From Dipteris shenzhenensis (Eukaryota; Polypodiophyta; Polypodiopsida; Gleicheniales), in the NCBI GenBank assembly GCA_047967505.1, contig CM106539.1: a stretch of 64,000 bases of DNA. One strand, written 5' to 3'. Made by a program: the position numbers and the translations under genes. The notes under the pieces are model-generated. The model ran no database searches. It was given only the letters and a program-made list of their open reading frames with translations, and was not told the origin of the DNA. Below, piece by piece: positions 47,861-59,614 of the stretch (position 1 is its first letter; each line of letters begins with the position of its first letter).

Positions 47861-48399
47861 CACAGGGATATCTTCTATGTCTTCCATAGATGGAGGGGGA
47901 TTTGCTAATTTAATCCATCCTTTGAAACTCTCCCAGAGATTAGGATAATTTTATAAGAGGATTTCAATAGGAATGGATAGAGGGAAACTTACAATGCTAG
48001 AGAGTACGACACCTTTAAGTTGGCATGGCAGAACATTTTGTTGTGGATCTTGTTGCTGGAACAAAGGCTCGATTACAGTGTAAATACGATGGGGCTAAGT
48101 CAGAGATTGGATCTTGTGCTTGCTTCTCAGCCTTGAATTGAGCTTGTTCTCTTTCCACCCATTATTGAAGTGCTTGAAATCGAGCCCTTTCCACATCGGC
48201 ATTAGGGTATGGATCTTCTTTCATTTTTGGATCTGGAGTTGATGTTGATGTGCTTGGCTTCTTATTGCTCGACAGAGGTATACGAACTTGTGATTTCTTT
48301 TGAAGAGTTCTTCTTGATTGAATTGGAATAGTAGGACCCTTGGTTGCCTTTTTTTGTTGGTGTGTAATTACATGCACATGTTGTGATAATATGCTTGCT

Positions 48400-50080
48400 G
48401 TCTCTAGACTTGATGGACTACCCCAATAATGCCGATTGAGACATTAGGCTTAGCTTTATTTTTTTGTGGGGACTTGTTTTTCATGGGACAATCCATAGAA
48501 GCATGGCCAATGCCACAATCTCTACAGAGTGGTTGGAAAGTAGCGGGGCTACCCTGAGGGCATGCTGCGATCCAATGATTCTTTCCACAACCGGTACCAC
48601 TTGATTGGTGCTTGATATGTGTTGGGACAAACTTGATTTGCATATACAAGGATCAAACCTTCTGATCCTTTCACATAGTACACTGGGTACTCAACTTCAT
48701 AATCAATTTGTGAATCCAATTCTTGGGCTTGAAGTTGTTGTATTGAAACTGTGATAGGAGCTGGATTTGTCCCTCTTGGATATTGTTATGGATTTAGATT
48801 TTTGAGAAATTGCCCAACTTGGGTCCGGATGGTAGGATTCAGCCTCAAAGTTGCTAGTGCTTGTGCAAGTATTGGTTGCTTGTACACTAAGATGGGTGTT
48901 GGTTGGTATTGAGGTCTCAGGGTTGTTGTGCATGTTGAAGATGCAACTATTTTTATCGTGCCTACTAATTGTGTAGATGTGACACCACAACCTTGGTGGT
49001 GGACTAGCTTGTGCATTGATCCTGGCTCTTAGGATGGGACATTCATTTGTTTTATGATTGGCCATGCAATGTGGACACCATACATTTTCTTGCCCTGTAT
49101 AAGTCAGAGGTCCTGCTTGAGACATGTGCTCGTGGGCTTCACCTCCCAAAATTTTATTGTACTAGGTGCATTCAAAAGGAGGGGTATTTTAAATCCAATT
49201 TTGGGAAAATTTTAACACGTTTACAATAACAAGAGGGGATTTTAAAAAAAAAATCGTTAGTATATAAGTCAAGAGGGGTGTTTTTATTGGGAAATTTTTT
49301 TTAGTTGAGGGGCCTTTGAATACCCCTTGAATGCACATGATACCTAGGATTTATTATTAGTGTACCCCCTCGAGGACATGTAAAGCTTTTGTTCCATGGA
49401 GTCCATCATTTCTTCTCTTAGCTTCATGGTCATGGCCTCTAGGCAATCTCCATTAGATGTTTCTGCATTTGACCTGGCTTTGTTTTTTTTAGAGTGCTTA
49501 TCACACACACTTCCTCTTCCATCATCACTATTGGTGTCAGAATCTATCATTCCATCCTCTTTGTCAATCGCTGCTATCACATGAGCAGCACTGAATGTTT
49601 CATGACTGCTAATCTTTTTCATGTCCTTGCAGATCTTCTTCCTCAGGCCTCTAATGAACCTGACTGTCAGGTACTTATCATCGGGACGTGGGTCACATTT
49701 TGCAATCAGGCATTTCATTTTTCCCAAGTACGTGCATACATCTTCCCTGTGACCTTGTTCAAGCTTACTCAATTTGAGAGTGGGATCATCTTGAAGCCTT
49801 TCTACTTGAAACCACCACTTGGATTTGTTTTGTAGTAGGTCCCACATGGCTCGTTCTTCTACTAGGAGATCGAGGTACCATTCAGAGGCTTTGTCAGTTA
49901 AGGCCATGGGGAACCATGCGACCTTGGTTTCATTTTGATTGATCCCCTCTAGCTTGATATGCGGCATCAAAACATTGGAGGAATCTTGCTAGATCACACC
50001 GGCCATTGTATTTTGAAAGTTCTAGTCTTCCCAAGGTTCGCATGCCTCCTTCGATGTTGTATCCAACTTTGCTATTTTTG
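48400..50080 (-). pseudogene. Gypsy A gag remnant
   Basis: The 208-residue part at 49970-49344 contains KASEWYLDLL, LEQGHREDVCTYLGKMKCLI and RFIRGLRKKICKDM, typical of plant retrotransposon Gag. Downstream at 49149-48404 two zinc-knuckle-like motifs, CPHCMANHKTNEC and CRDCGIGHASMDC, have C-x2-C-x3-H-x4-C spacing, one residue shorter than the usual x4. They would bind RNA during packaging. Frame breaks separate the parts. Confidence 0.85.
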
Positions 50081-50129
50081 TTGTTGATTCTGAATCCTTG
50101 CTCGCACTAAGAACATGCATCAAAAGAGA

Positions 50130-51075
50130 GGAATGTTACATGAGAATTCATATTATAGCAAGTATATCTAGGGCAAGGAAAGCAAACTAAATGAGTGAGC
50201 TATATTTATTAAGTTAGGGGCAACATATGGCTTTTTTGGGCATCTTTGCCTCTAAAATTGGGTCTGTATGGACTTAAAATGTCACTGAGGTATCCTAACT
50301 GACCTAGCTTAGTTGGCCTAACTAACCCAATTCAGTTGATCTAACTAAGCATGATAGTTATCCTAACTAGGTCTGTTGGTCTAACTAAGTCAATTGGTCT
50401 AATTGTGGTAGCTCGCCACTAACCTAACTCGTCACTTTACTTAGCCTAACCAACCTATCTAGTTCAACAAAGCTGAGGGGTTATCTTAACCTAGCTGAAG
50501 GTAAGTTAAACTAACTACAATTAACCTAAGCTAGACATAGTTAAACTAACTAGTCAACTAACCTAACCTAGGTTAATAAAATAACTAAGGTTAGTTTAAC
50601 CTAACCTAGACTAACACTAACCTAACTAAGGTTAATCTTTTAAAAAAAAACTCGGGGGGGGGGGGGGGGGGGCGGCTGCTGCCGTCGGGAGGGGTGGGGG
50701 TGGAGGGGGGGTGCAAGGTGAAAGGCGAGGGGGGGAGTGATAGGAGGGGGAGTAGGGAGGGGTGAGGAGTGAGTAGGAGAGGACGCTAGCTAGGCGACGG
50801 GTGGGTAGCACCACGTAGGTGTGGCGGGCTACATCGATGGAGGAGTTGAGACATTGTTGGGGGTGGCCACATAGGTAGGCACCGCATTTGGTGAGTTGGG
50901 TGGTTGTTGCCTTGAGGGGCTGCCCCTAGTGTGCCGTTATGGGTGGGCTTTAAGCATCATCGCGAGGTAGGTGCTTCTATGCGAGGGCTGACTTTAGGGT
51001 GACCAATGATAGTGGTGAGAGAGGTGTGTGAGGGGGGGTGAGAGAGGTGGGGGGGAAGAGAGAGAATCCATACAT
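50130..51075. other. Low-complexity spacer between the gypsy elements
   Basis: 50290-50640 consists of short CTAACCTAACTAAG-like repeats. A poly-G run (50654-50672) and G-rich purine DNA follow to about 50800, with another G-rich run at 51017-51060. No gene. Confidence 0.6.
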
Positions 51076-51077
51076 CA

Positions 51078-52198
51078 TCATGAATGGGGACTAAAACCTG
51101 TAGCTGAATGTTTGGCATTGTTATATGCAAATTCTAATATGGGCAAGTATTGCTCCCAATTAGTTTTCCATTTACTTACATATGCTCGAAGCATATCTTC
51201 AATGATCTGATTGACCCTTTCAGTTTGACCATCACTCTGTGGATGATCTGTGGTGCTTATATTCAACAAAGTTTTCAATTTTATAAACAAAGCCCTCCAA
51301 AAATGGATGTTAAATTTGCTATCCTGGTCACTAATAATACTGGATGGTAGCCTATACAATCTATAAATATGCTCCACAAATAGCCTAGCTAATTTTGGAG
51401 TTTTAACATCTTCATTGACAAGAATAAAATGAGCTATCTTGCTCAACTGATCAACAACTACCAACATAGAGTTGTGCCCCCTTTGTGTCCTAGGTAATCC
51501 CACAATAAAGTCCATGGAGGTGCTCTCCCATTTGCTAGATGGAACCTCCAATGGGTGGAGGAGACCTCCTACCTTAAGGCGTTTAGCCTTATTAACATTG
51601 CATTTTTGGCAATTCAATACATAATATCTTGGACGTCCTTACCTATACCAAGCCAAAAGAATTGCCTTTTTAGAAGCGCATACATCTTCTAAATTCTTGC
51701 GTGTCCAACACTCGGATTATCATGACATTCAAAAAGAATTTGGTGCCTAACATCATTATTATCTGGGACACATAATCTACCCTTGTAGAGCAGGTAGCCA
51801 TCCTCAATAGTATATTTTTTCCACCTGAATCCATTATCATCAACCTGTTGTATGTCGCCATTTCCATGCGACTTCTCAGTGGAAGCCTCTTGATTAGTTG
51901 AATCCCTATTTCTAATTGCTTTCCATATTTCAGAGAAGTGAGGATCAAACTCACATTTCCCTTTTAAGGACTCTAGGAAATCATCCTGAAATTGAGTAAA
52001 ACTTAATTCATTAACAATTGGCATTTGGCTAAGTGAGTTTGCTACTACATTGAACTTCCCCTTCCAATATGTCAATTGCATATCAGACTCTTGTATTAAT
52101 TCAGCCCATCTAGATTTTCTACCTTTAAGCTCTGGTTGATTGTTGTGAATCCACTTAATGCTCTCTTGATCAAAGATGATCTTGAATTTTGGCACCAT
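51078..52198 (-). pseudogene. Gypsy B integrase remnant (plus the end of RNase H)
   Basis: A first part (52198-51689) ends at the zinc-binding region (ILFECHDNPSVGHARI). The core (51617-51078, 179 residues) contains STSMDFIVGLPRTQRGHNSM, SSIISDQDSKFNIHFW and HPQSDGQTERVNQ, so the D, D and E catalytic residues of the integrase are present. A frameshift separates the two parts. The core ends abruptly after ATGFSP, before the C-terminal domain, and any chromodomain is missing. The GLPRTQRGHNS motif is typical of plant chromovirus-like gypsy elements. Confidence 0.9.
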
Positions 52199-52634
52199 AT
52201 AAATACTGCCTCCACTTCTTTAAAGCATAAACTATAGTGTACAGTTCCTTCTCATATGCCGAGTAATTCTATTGGGCACGATCTAACTTTTTTCTTTCAA
52301 AAGAAACTGGTCGACCTTTTTGTAAAAGTACCATCCCAATCGCAAAATCATTGGCATCTGTCTCAACCACAAATGGTTCATTGGGATCCACTACCTCTAA
52401 GACAAGAGGTGCTGCTATAGCTACTTTTATTTTTTCCAAAATTCTCTTTCGAGGTTCATCCCATATGAAGGTGCTTCCCTTCCCCTTAAGCTGGTCCATC
52501 ATCAAAATAGCAATCTTAGTGTAATCTTGGATGAATCTCCTATATAATGTAGACAAACCTAAGAATATCTGTAATTCTTCTAGTTTTGTAGGATGTGGCC
52601 ATTCCAATATAGCCCTTACCTTTTCAAGGTCCAT
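52199..52634 (-). pseudogene. Gypsy B RNase H remnant
   Basis: LEELQIFLGLSTLYRRFIQD (end of RT/thumb), then VDPNEPFVVETDANDFAIGM (first catalytic Asp of RNase H), then LQKGRPVSFERKKL. A stop interrupts before the continuation in the next part (KIIFDQESIKWIHNNQPELK near 52190). Confidence 0.85.
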
Positions 52635-52767
52635 AGGAACCCCTTCTTGGAATATTATGTCCCAAGTATTTCACTTCTTTTGCAAAGAATTCACATTTGG
52701 ATTCTTTAGCAAAGAGTAAATTATCTCTAAGCAGATGCTGGAACACTTTTCGCAAATGTTCCAAATG

Positions 52768-53115
52768 CTATTTTATGGTTTTCCTATGTATAAGGATATA
52801 ATCTAAAAATACTACATCAAATTTTCGTAAATATGGCCTTAAGACACTATTCATAAGTGTCATGAAAGTTGTTGGAGCATTTGTTAATCCAAATGGCATT
52901 ACTTTAAATTGATAATGCCCATACTTAGTACGAAATGATGTCTTAGGGACATCCTCTTCCCTAATTTGTACTTGGTGATATCTTGGCCTTAAATAAATTT
53001 CAGTAAAATATTTTGCCACTTGCAATTGATCAAAGAGATTATCAATGACAGGCATAGGATACTTATTTTTTATGGTGATTTTATTTAATGCTCGGTAATC
53101 TATACATAAAGGCAT
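52768..53115 (-). pseudogene. Gypsy B reverse transcriptase, catalytic residues altered
   Basis: 115 residues: [19 protein letters not shown], then [18 protein letters not shown], then [18 protein letters not shown], then [12 protein letters not shown]. In this family the second block normally has I-D-L and the last F-L-D-D. Here both show Tyr (EIYL; FLDY), each explained by GAT to TAT. Two of the three metal-binding aspartates are therefore missing and the enzyme should be inactive. The flanking sequence (LLVKKKDGT) lies in another phase. Confidence 0.92.
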
Positions 53116-53154
53116 AGTACCATCCTTTTTCTTTACTAGTAAAACTGATTCAGA

Positions 53155-53817
53155 TCAAGGTGAGCTACTTGGTTGAATTTGGCCCTTCCTGAGGTATTTA
53201 GTTAATTGTCTTTCAACCTCACATTCCTCCATTTGACTAATCCTATATGGGGGTCTAAAAACAAGGGTAGATCCAGGAATCAAATCTATTTTATGATCTA
53301 ATTCTCTCTCAGGGGGTAAACCATCAGGAAAATTAGACAGAAAAACATCTTTAAATTCAAACATTAAATCATTAAAAGAAGATATATACTTTCTAACATT
53401 ATAAAAAACAATATTACTTCTTTCTAATGTAGAAGACATAAAATCACCAATAAAAGTAAGCTCACAGAGATATACCTCACATTCTTCTTGGTGTAGTAGT
53501 CGTTCCAAGTCCATTGAACAAACAAGAGGAGAGTTAGGCACATCATGTTCTCCTTGGATTTGGAAGACTCTACCCTCTTTTTCAAACATAATGGAGTTAT
53601 TAAGATAACTCCATTGTAAGCTATGCCCAAGACTATACAGCCATTCTTGACCAAGCACTACGTCTGTTCGATTGAGATGCATGATTTGGAAATTCAAGGT
53701 ATCCTGATAGCTTTGAATATCCACCTCTACACCATGTATCATGGTGTCCCAAACTTTTTTATCACTGCCCTTTGCCAAAGAGACCACATTTTTATTTGCA
53801 CTTGGACTCTTAGGCAA
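53155..53817 (-). pseudogene. Gypsy B protease and pol linker remnant
   Basis: The frame contains TLNFQIMHLNRTDVVLGQEW (the VLGxxWL end of the protease) and DHKIDLIPGSTLVFRPPYRI (linker to RT, typical of gypsy HxIDLxPG...PYR). The protease active site lies upstream near 53860-53880, where the MVDDNATHNF-like reading (normally D-S/T-G-A-T-HNF) sits in a different phase. Confidence 0.85.
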
Positions 53818-53827
53818 TTTTAACTTC

Positions 53828-55661
53828 TTAACTTAATGAGTAGTTTAAGAAATTATGTGTTGCATTGTCATCGACCATCACTCTTACCCTTTGCCCCTTT
53901 ATTTTTCCTTGCATCCTCATTAAGTAATGAGGACCAAAGGTGGGCTGCCACATTGCCGATGATAGACAACACATGTGGGTGGTATCCTCATGATAGACCT
54001 CTACCTTAGTGTACTTTTCAGTATCATTAAGCGACAACACCTGCACCGCATGTACTTGCTTTTGTGGAGGTCTAGCTGGGGCTTTAGCTCCCGCTTCTTT
54101 ATTTTTAGAGCAGTTCCAGGCAGCATGGTCTTTGCCCAAACATTTAAAGCAAAGATTTTCCTATTTGGCCCTTTCATAAGCCTCTTTCTTCAAGAGAGGA
54201 TAATTTTGTGTTTGAGGTTTCTTAGGTGGTGCTTGAGGAACCTCCTTCTTAAATTGTCCCTTACTTTTCAAATTGGGAAATTTGTTGAACTTAAGAACAA
54301 AGCCTGTTTGTTCTAAAGTTCTAACTTTGGGTTTCCTCATTGTATCGTCATATATTTGGGCCGTGCGCCAACTCCATTTGGTAAGAAAACCTATCAATAT
54401 CTTGAGTATGAGATGAATTTAATAATATGATATAAATAGAAATTAGTCAAATTAACTTGGTTGTGTTCTACATTAAAAAATCTTCAAATATGTCTTTACA
54501 CTTTGAAATTTGGGTAACACATGCAAAAGTTACAGGAGATTGGTTTTCATATTTTAGTGTATTTTTTGTTTTACCCCCCCTCATCCAAAAGACCCCCCCC
54601 TTGGGCTTCACATATTATGAAAAATATGTATAAATCTTAAAAACTTGCATATTTTTGAAGGTATATACCTTATATTTTGTGGGAGGGGACATAAAATTCT
54701 CATATTTTTCCCTTGCATATTTGAATATTTAAAAGGAAATTCATGCATATTCTATATAGACCGTGTCCCCCCATACCCTAAATTTTAGACGAGGGTAAAA
54801 ACATATTACATATTGAGTTGGCACCCCAAGATTTGGGCATACTTAATTGCTTCCTCAAAGGTTTTGGGAGAATTTCTTTTCACCTCAACCTGATAAGTGT
54901 CTTTGAGACCTCTCATGAAACCCCTTATCTTTTGGAATTCATCAATTCCTTTCAGCCTAAGGACTGCCTCCCTATAATTTGCTATATACTGGACTAGAAT
55001 GTTTTTACCCATAGTGCAATTGTCCCAAGCCTCCCATGCTCTTTCTAACTCATTTTTTGGTAAAAACTCTTTTAAGAAGGCTTGTTCAAACTCAGCCCAA
55101 TACCTAGGAATTCTATCATTTCTCTAAGGCTCATCCACCATATATAGGCCTTGTTTCCAAGGGAAAGACTTGCTTCCATGACTTGATTTTCGGGAGGGGT
55201 ATTCTTGAGTCGATGGAAGTCTTGCCATTTTGCAAGAACATATTAATCGCATCTTTATTATGCTCCTTTTCTTCCCCTTTGAAAATTGGCAGTTTCAAGT
55301 CCTTAAGAATGTTAGAGGTTTCTCTAAGTTGAGAGGTGGACCTCTCAACTTGATTAGGAGGAGTTGATGATTTTTCCATAGGAGTTACCATGGCTAACTT
55401 GATTATGGCTTTAGCTAGGATTTTCAAAGTATTACGAATAAGTCCTAACTGTGCTTCCATATTTTGTGTTTGAGTTTCAAGTTTAGTGAATTCTATAAAT
55501 AGAATTCCATAATAACCGTAATCTAAGTCTTCCATTTCCATGTCATCCTCGTGAGTTTCATTTTGTACTTACTCATGTATTTCCTCTCCAGCAATAGCTT
55601 TTCCTTTTCTTGCCCTTTCCTCGCTCTCGGTAACCATTTCATCCCTTTTTGGAGTTGACAT
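53828..55661 (-). pseudogene. Gypsy B gag remnant
   Basis: A start at 55661 (MSTPKRDEMV) opens a charged N-terminus that meets a stop after EEIHE. Gag continues through LRNTLKILAKAI-like and FEEAIKYAQ parts (55541-54806) and ends with a standard zinc knuckle, CFKCLGKDHAAWNC (C-x2-C-x4-H-x4-C), near 54110-54160. It is interrupted by a 469-bp insertion at 54362-54830, with an 8-bp duplication at its edges. Several other stops are present. Confidence 0.85.
54362..54830. mobile_element. MITE-like insertion in gypsy gag (8-bp TSD)
   Basis: 469 bp flanked by ATTTGGGC on both sides (54354-54361 and 54831-54838), at the same point of the gag reading (AQI before and after). The ends form imperfect inverted repeats around GCCAACTC (left CGTGCGCCAACTCCAT; right, inverted, CTTGGGGTGCCAACTCAAT). 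There is no coding capacity and the interior is AT-rich. An 8-bp duplication fits the hAT superfamily; the TIR sequence does not decide it. Confidence 0.75.
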
Positions 55662-56209
55662 TTTCAAATGCAAGTTTTCCATATTTTTATAAAGCAAAAG
55701 CTTTGTCGAGAGAAAAATATGATTGCCATGTCCCTAGAATTTGCTCTTGGATTTGCCTTTTGAATTCGAACCTGCTCTCGTTGCGTGCCAACAAGTTATA
55801 ATTCTTCAGTCCCACTCTCAAACTTCTCGACTTGGTCTTCAATCCTCGTCTTTAAATTTGGAGAGGCTAAAATGCCTTGGAGTGCCTTGGAGAGAAAGAG
55901 GAAAGCGGGGGAAATGGAAAAAGAAAAGGCTTATACACTTAGAATTTCAGAGGGGTAGAAATGTATATGATGAAGTGGATTTTTTTCTAAATGTTTTAAA
56001 ACCTTGGGAAAACGTGGCTGCGGCCTCCTTTGCATATTTGTGATTTTTTGCGGGTTGACGAAGGTCGTCAAATATGGTTGCACATTCAACTTCTTTGTTC
56101 TTTTACTCTTCATGCTCTTATCTACTCCTGGCAGCTCTGAGCCTTTCAACCTTATTTACTCAGGTATGCAGCTTCATGAAATCGGTAGTGGACTATTTGA
56201 AGATTACTA

Positions 56210-56930
56210 GCTTGCATGATTGGGTTTCTCTCATCTCCTATGCACATAGTGCTTGGGTCGTTATAATGGTTGCATGCAATCTAGCAGGGCCGTCCTTTGG
56301 TGTAGGTGCTAGGCCTGTTAGATGTGTGCGTCCTCATGGGAGACTTGGGGTACATGATTGTAATTGGTCCATGCATGTTGGACATTGAATTAGAGCAACA
56401 ACGGCCATGTGGTATGCCAGCAAAGCAAGTGGTAGACATGCAGAGTGGTCAGGTGCACAGGTGGCAGATGAGTTAGCAAAGATGGCATGGCATGGGGGCA
56501 CATGTGCCCCACAAGGTGATACATGGTGGATGGGCCAATGGATCGTAAAGCACGAGGTAGATGGCTAACCAACTATCACAACGGCCATGAAGACAACGGA
56601 TTGCATCCAAGAGCTCCTATTGTTGGGGAACTTTAGTGTAGGACTCGAGGCAAATGCACAGAGCGTACATGGTGTGGGCATAGATTGACCCAGGAGCTGA
56701 CAGCATATGGCAAGCGGGACGTGGTCGTGTACAATGTACATAAGGGACTGGAGCATGTTGCCCACTCACCCCTTGATGCACGACACATGGCTACATACCA
56801 ACAATCACTATGGAAGTCCGCCGATGGCAAGCCAAGGGAGGACGTGTGACCATGATCCAACAAGCAAAAGATCAGATCAACGGCCCTTGACCATCATCAT
56901 CGATAAAGGCATGCAACATAGAGGAGAGCA
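56210..56930 (+). pseudogene. Unidentified coding remnant, copy 2 (better preserved)
   Basis: Readable stretches are GRHAEWSGAQVADELAKMAW (about 56440-56500), QELLLLGNFSVGLEANAQS (about 56610-56665) and GKRDVVVYNVHKGLEHVAHS onward to KSADGKPREDV (about 56707-56850). These lie in more than one frame with stops between them. ADELAKMA could be the tail of an RNase H-like domain. The family is not recognised. Copy 1 (3230-3960) has additional small indels. Confidence 0.35.
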
Positions 56931-58261
56931 ATTTAGCTAGCAAAGCTGAGTGAAACATGGAATAGAGATGTCGTGGGCTAGTTGCACTTGAGAAGAATTG
57001 AGCAAGATGAGATGCCAGGAGATAGAGAAGCACCAAAGCTTGTGAACAAGAAGGAACACGGGCCTGTGGGAGTGGCTGATCATGTTGGAGAGGCGACCAC
57101 ATAAGAGCTGTATGTCCAGTGAGGAGACATACGGTGTGTGTGTGGAGCCAAGAGATTTTGTAACTTGTGGAAGGCTTGGATCTCACATTATTTCTAGACT
57201 TCCTTCACTGGTGTTAATCTCTTGCTTCATCCCAAGTCTCTGTGTCGAAGGAGCGGCTGTTTGCATGGTGTATGCTTTTGAGTGATGAGCCATGGGTTTG
57301 TTGTTGTCGACTCATGGATTTGAGGCTTTGTTTGTCTACTAAGTCAAAGTGTGGTCCTTAGCGAGTCATGTGAGTGGAGAGGGAGGGCGGGATAAATTCT
57401 GTGAGGAAAGCAGTGCCATTGTGTGGGTGATGAAGGTCTGTGTGCATTTTTCGTTGAGGATAGCCCAAGGGAGGTAACAGTAAAACTAGCCCATGCACAA
57501 GCAAGACACTTAACATGCCTCGAACAACCGATCCCATGTTTGAGTCCCATCCAAATCAAAATCTATAGATAGAACCAAGGAATATTCCCAAAGGTTGAGG
57601 CTTGACCTAGGGTCTACTCGATGAGCCAACCTTTTGACCGGGATTTGTTTGACCCTAGCATTGTGTCGTAACATTAAAACAAACCGGTGTGCCTTCTAGG
57701 TCAATATGTACATGTAGCCCATTGCATAGATTTCCTGTGTGCATATCGGGAGGTTGCGGGCTTGATCGTCGTCAGGTGGACTATGCACAACTGGAATTGC
57801 GATGAAATATTTAGGGGTTGATTTTGTGAGGCACCGGTGGTCGAGCGGCCAATCCTTTTACACCGCATGGAGTCTACATAACCTAAAGGCTAACTCTCGC
57901 TATTCTGAGAGCTGGAGAAGAGTAGTTAAGGGTTGTTTAGTTTTTAAGGTCCCATCCTAGGTCGATGGTTGGTATTTAAAGGGAGGATCTAATGGTTGTG
58001 TTTAAACCCTTGGATCTAAGGCCTGTAGGGAGATCTCGTTGAGATTGGATGGCTGTGAGCAGGCTTTGGGACTTAGTTGTTTTCAAAGGTGAGTTTGGGA
58101 GAGTCCAAGGGACGAGACATCCCAAAGGATCAGAGCTTCAAAGAGAGGGGTGACTTCCATGATTGATCTCGTGTAGGATAACACCAAGTTTGAGCCACTA
58201 GACTATGAGAGAAAAGAAGGAGGAAGAAGTTATTATATATTTGAAAAAAGTGAAAACTCAA

Positions 58262-58415
58262 GTGGGAAGGGGGGAAGGGAGGGGAGGAGAGGGGGGGGGT
58301 GGTGGAGGGGGGTAGTGGGGTGGAGGAGGGGGGTGGGGGTGGGTGGAGGGTGGAGGGGGGTGAAGGGGTGCGGGAGCTGGAAAGGGGGGTGGAGGGGGTG
58401 GATGGTGAAAACTTT
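58262..58415 (+). repeat. G-rich homopurine tract, copy 2
   Basis: Duplicate of 5280-5437, with small length differences in G runs. Confidence 0.85.
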
Positions 58416-59344
58416 ACGGATAGAAACTAGAGTTGGGAATTCTTTTTTACTCTCCTAGCCCTTGAGTGATATATTTGTGATAGTTGATGGTAGTTTGTTC
58501 TTTACACCACATACTTGCATATGTCTACTTGTTACTTCAGATGCTAGTCTCCCTGACAATGGCGCCAAATGTTGGCTCTTTCCCACGACTTTTGCCAAAA
58601 GAGCAAGGTGTTCTAAGTATGGAGGGTTCGGAGGTTTTTTGTCACCTATAGATATATCGATGTCATCATTATAGTATAAGTGTGGATGAGGGCCTTGGGT
58701 CGTATTCTAGTGAGAGACGTAGGCTTAAGTATGGGAAGCAAAAGTTGCACATGCATGTGTGAAAGAAATGTTCATCAACATGGTCATGGTAATGGAAGCT
58801 TCTTCCTCCATTGGGGGTTGAAAGTTTTAGAAGAGGGAGGTTCAAGATTTAGAAGGGGGTCTAGGGTTCAGAAGGGGGTCCAAGATTTAGAAGGGGTTTC
58901 AAGGTTAGAAGCGATTTTAGGGTTAGAAGGAGAATCCAACATAGCAGAGTACATGGTGGAGAACTCATCTCCCTCATAGGTCGTGGAGGTCAAGGGTTGA
59001 AGAACTAGACTAAGAGAGTAAGGGTTGAGGGGAAGCATAGGAGGGGGAGAGGAAGAAGGGAGGAGGAAAGGGAGAGCAGGAGGTGCAAGGTTAGAGGAGA
59101 GGGAGAGGAGGTAAGGTTGGAGGAGAAGGGAGTAAGAGGCAAGGTTAGGACATGCTTTTGGACATGAAGTGCAAGGGAGCATGGACACTTGGAGACAATT
59201 GCATGGAACACCAAAGTAGAACTCAACACAATGTCCCAAAGAATATGGGCTTCATTCCATTATGGGTGATTTATACAAGTTGGAGAGCTTCTCTCTTTGC
59301 ATGTAGGAATTGTAAGAATTTCTCTCTCTACATGTAGAGCTTGC

Positions 59345-59614
59345 ATCTATGATGTACATATAGAAGTTGCATTATGCATGACATTGTAGGACTTGCATGT
59401 AGGAGTTGCATATAGGAGTTGCATGTAGAACATGCATGTAGGAGTTTTTTGTAGAACATGACTTGCATGTAGGAGTTGTATGTAGAAGTTGCATGTAGGA
59501 CTTGCATGTAGAACATGCATGTAGGATTTGTATGTAGAACATGCATGTAGGACTTGCATGTAGGATTTGTATGTAGAACATGGATGTAGGAGTTGCATGT
59601 AGAACATGCATGTT
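59345..59614 (+). repeat. Minisatellite, copy 2
   Basis: Duplicate of 6700-6970; the order of units is the same, with few substitutions. Confidence 0.85.

Larger units (their letters stand above)
45425..50110 (-). mobile_element. Truncated Ty3/gypsy retrotransposon A
   Basis: The minus strand carries gag (50.0-48.4 kb), protease (47.9-47.4 kb) and reverse transcriptase (46.3-45.4 kb) in the normal order. The remaining RNase H, integrase and 3' LTR are missing at the left end (about 45420), and no 5' LTR or primer site was recognised near 50.1 kb. All parts have stops. It lies in DNA present only in copy 2 of the duplication. Confidence 0.8.
51076..55800 (-). mobile_element. Truncated Ty3/gypsy retrotransposon B
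   Basis: The minus strand carries gag (55.66-54.1 kb), protease (about 53.8-53.2), RT (53.1-52.8), RNase H (52.6-52.2) and integrase (52.2-51.08), the Ty3/gypsy order. The integrase is cut at about 51076, right at a G-rich boundary, so the C-terminus and 3' LTR are gone. A possible tRNA-primer remnant (GAGAGCAGGTTCGAATTC on the minus strand, about 55757-55785) precedes gag, but the 5' LTR is not identified. The element stops near the edge of the duplicated block at 55832. A small element is inserted in gag. Confidence 0.85.

Noticed and set aside
45425-55800. Endogenous pararetrovirus origin for the RT sequences
   Set aside because: The gag-protease-RT-RNase H-integrase order with an integrase D-D-E core fits Ty3/gypsy retrotransposons; no movement-protein or viral coat-like region was seen.
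39713-55831. Reading the 16-kb block as one transposon insertion in copy 2
   Set aside because: No target-site duplication or terminal repeats at its edges, several unrelated elements inside, and the older tandem repeat crosses its left edge. Deletion in copy 1 is simpler.
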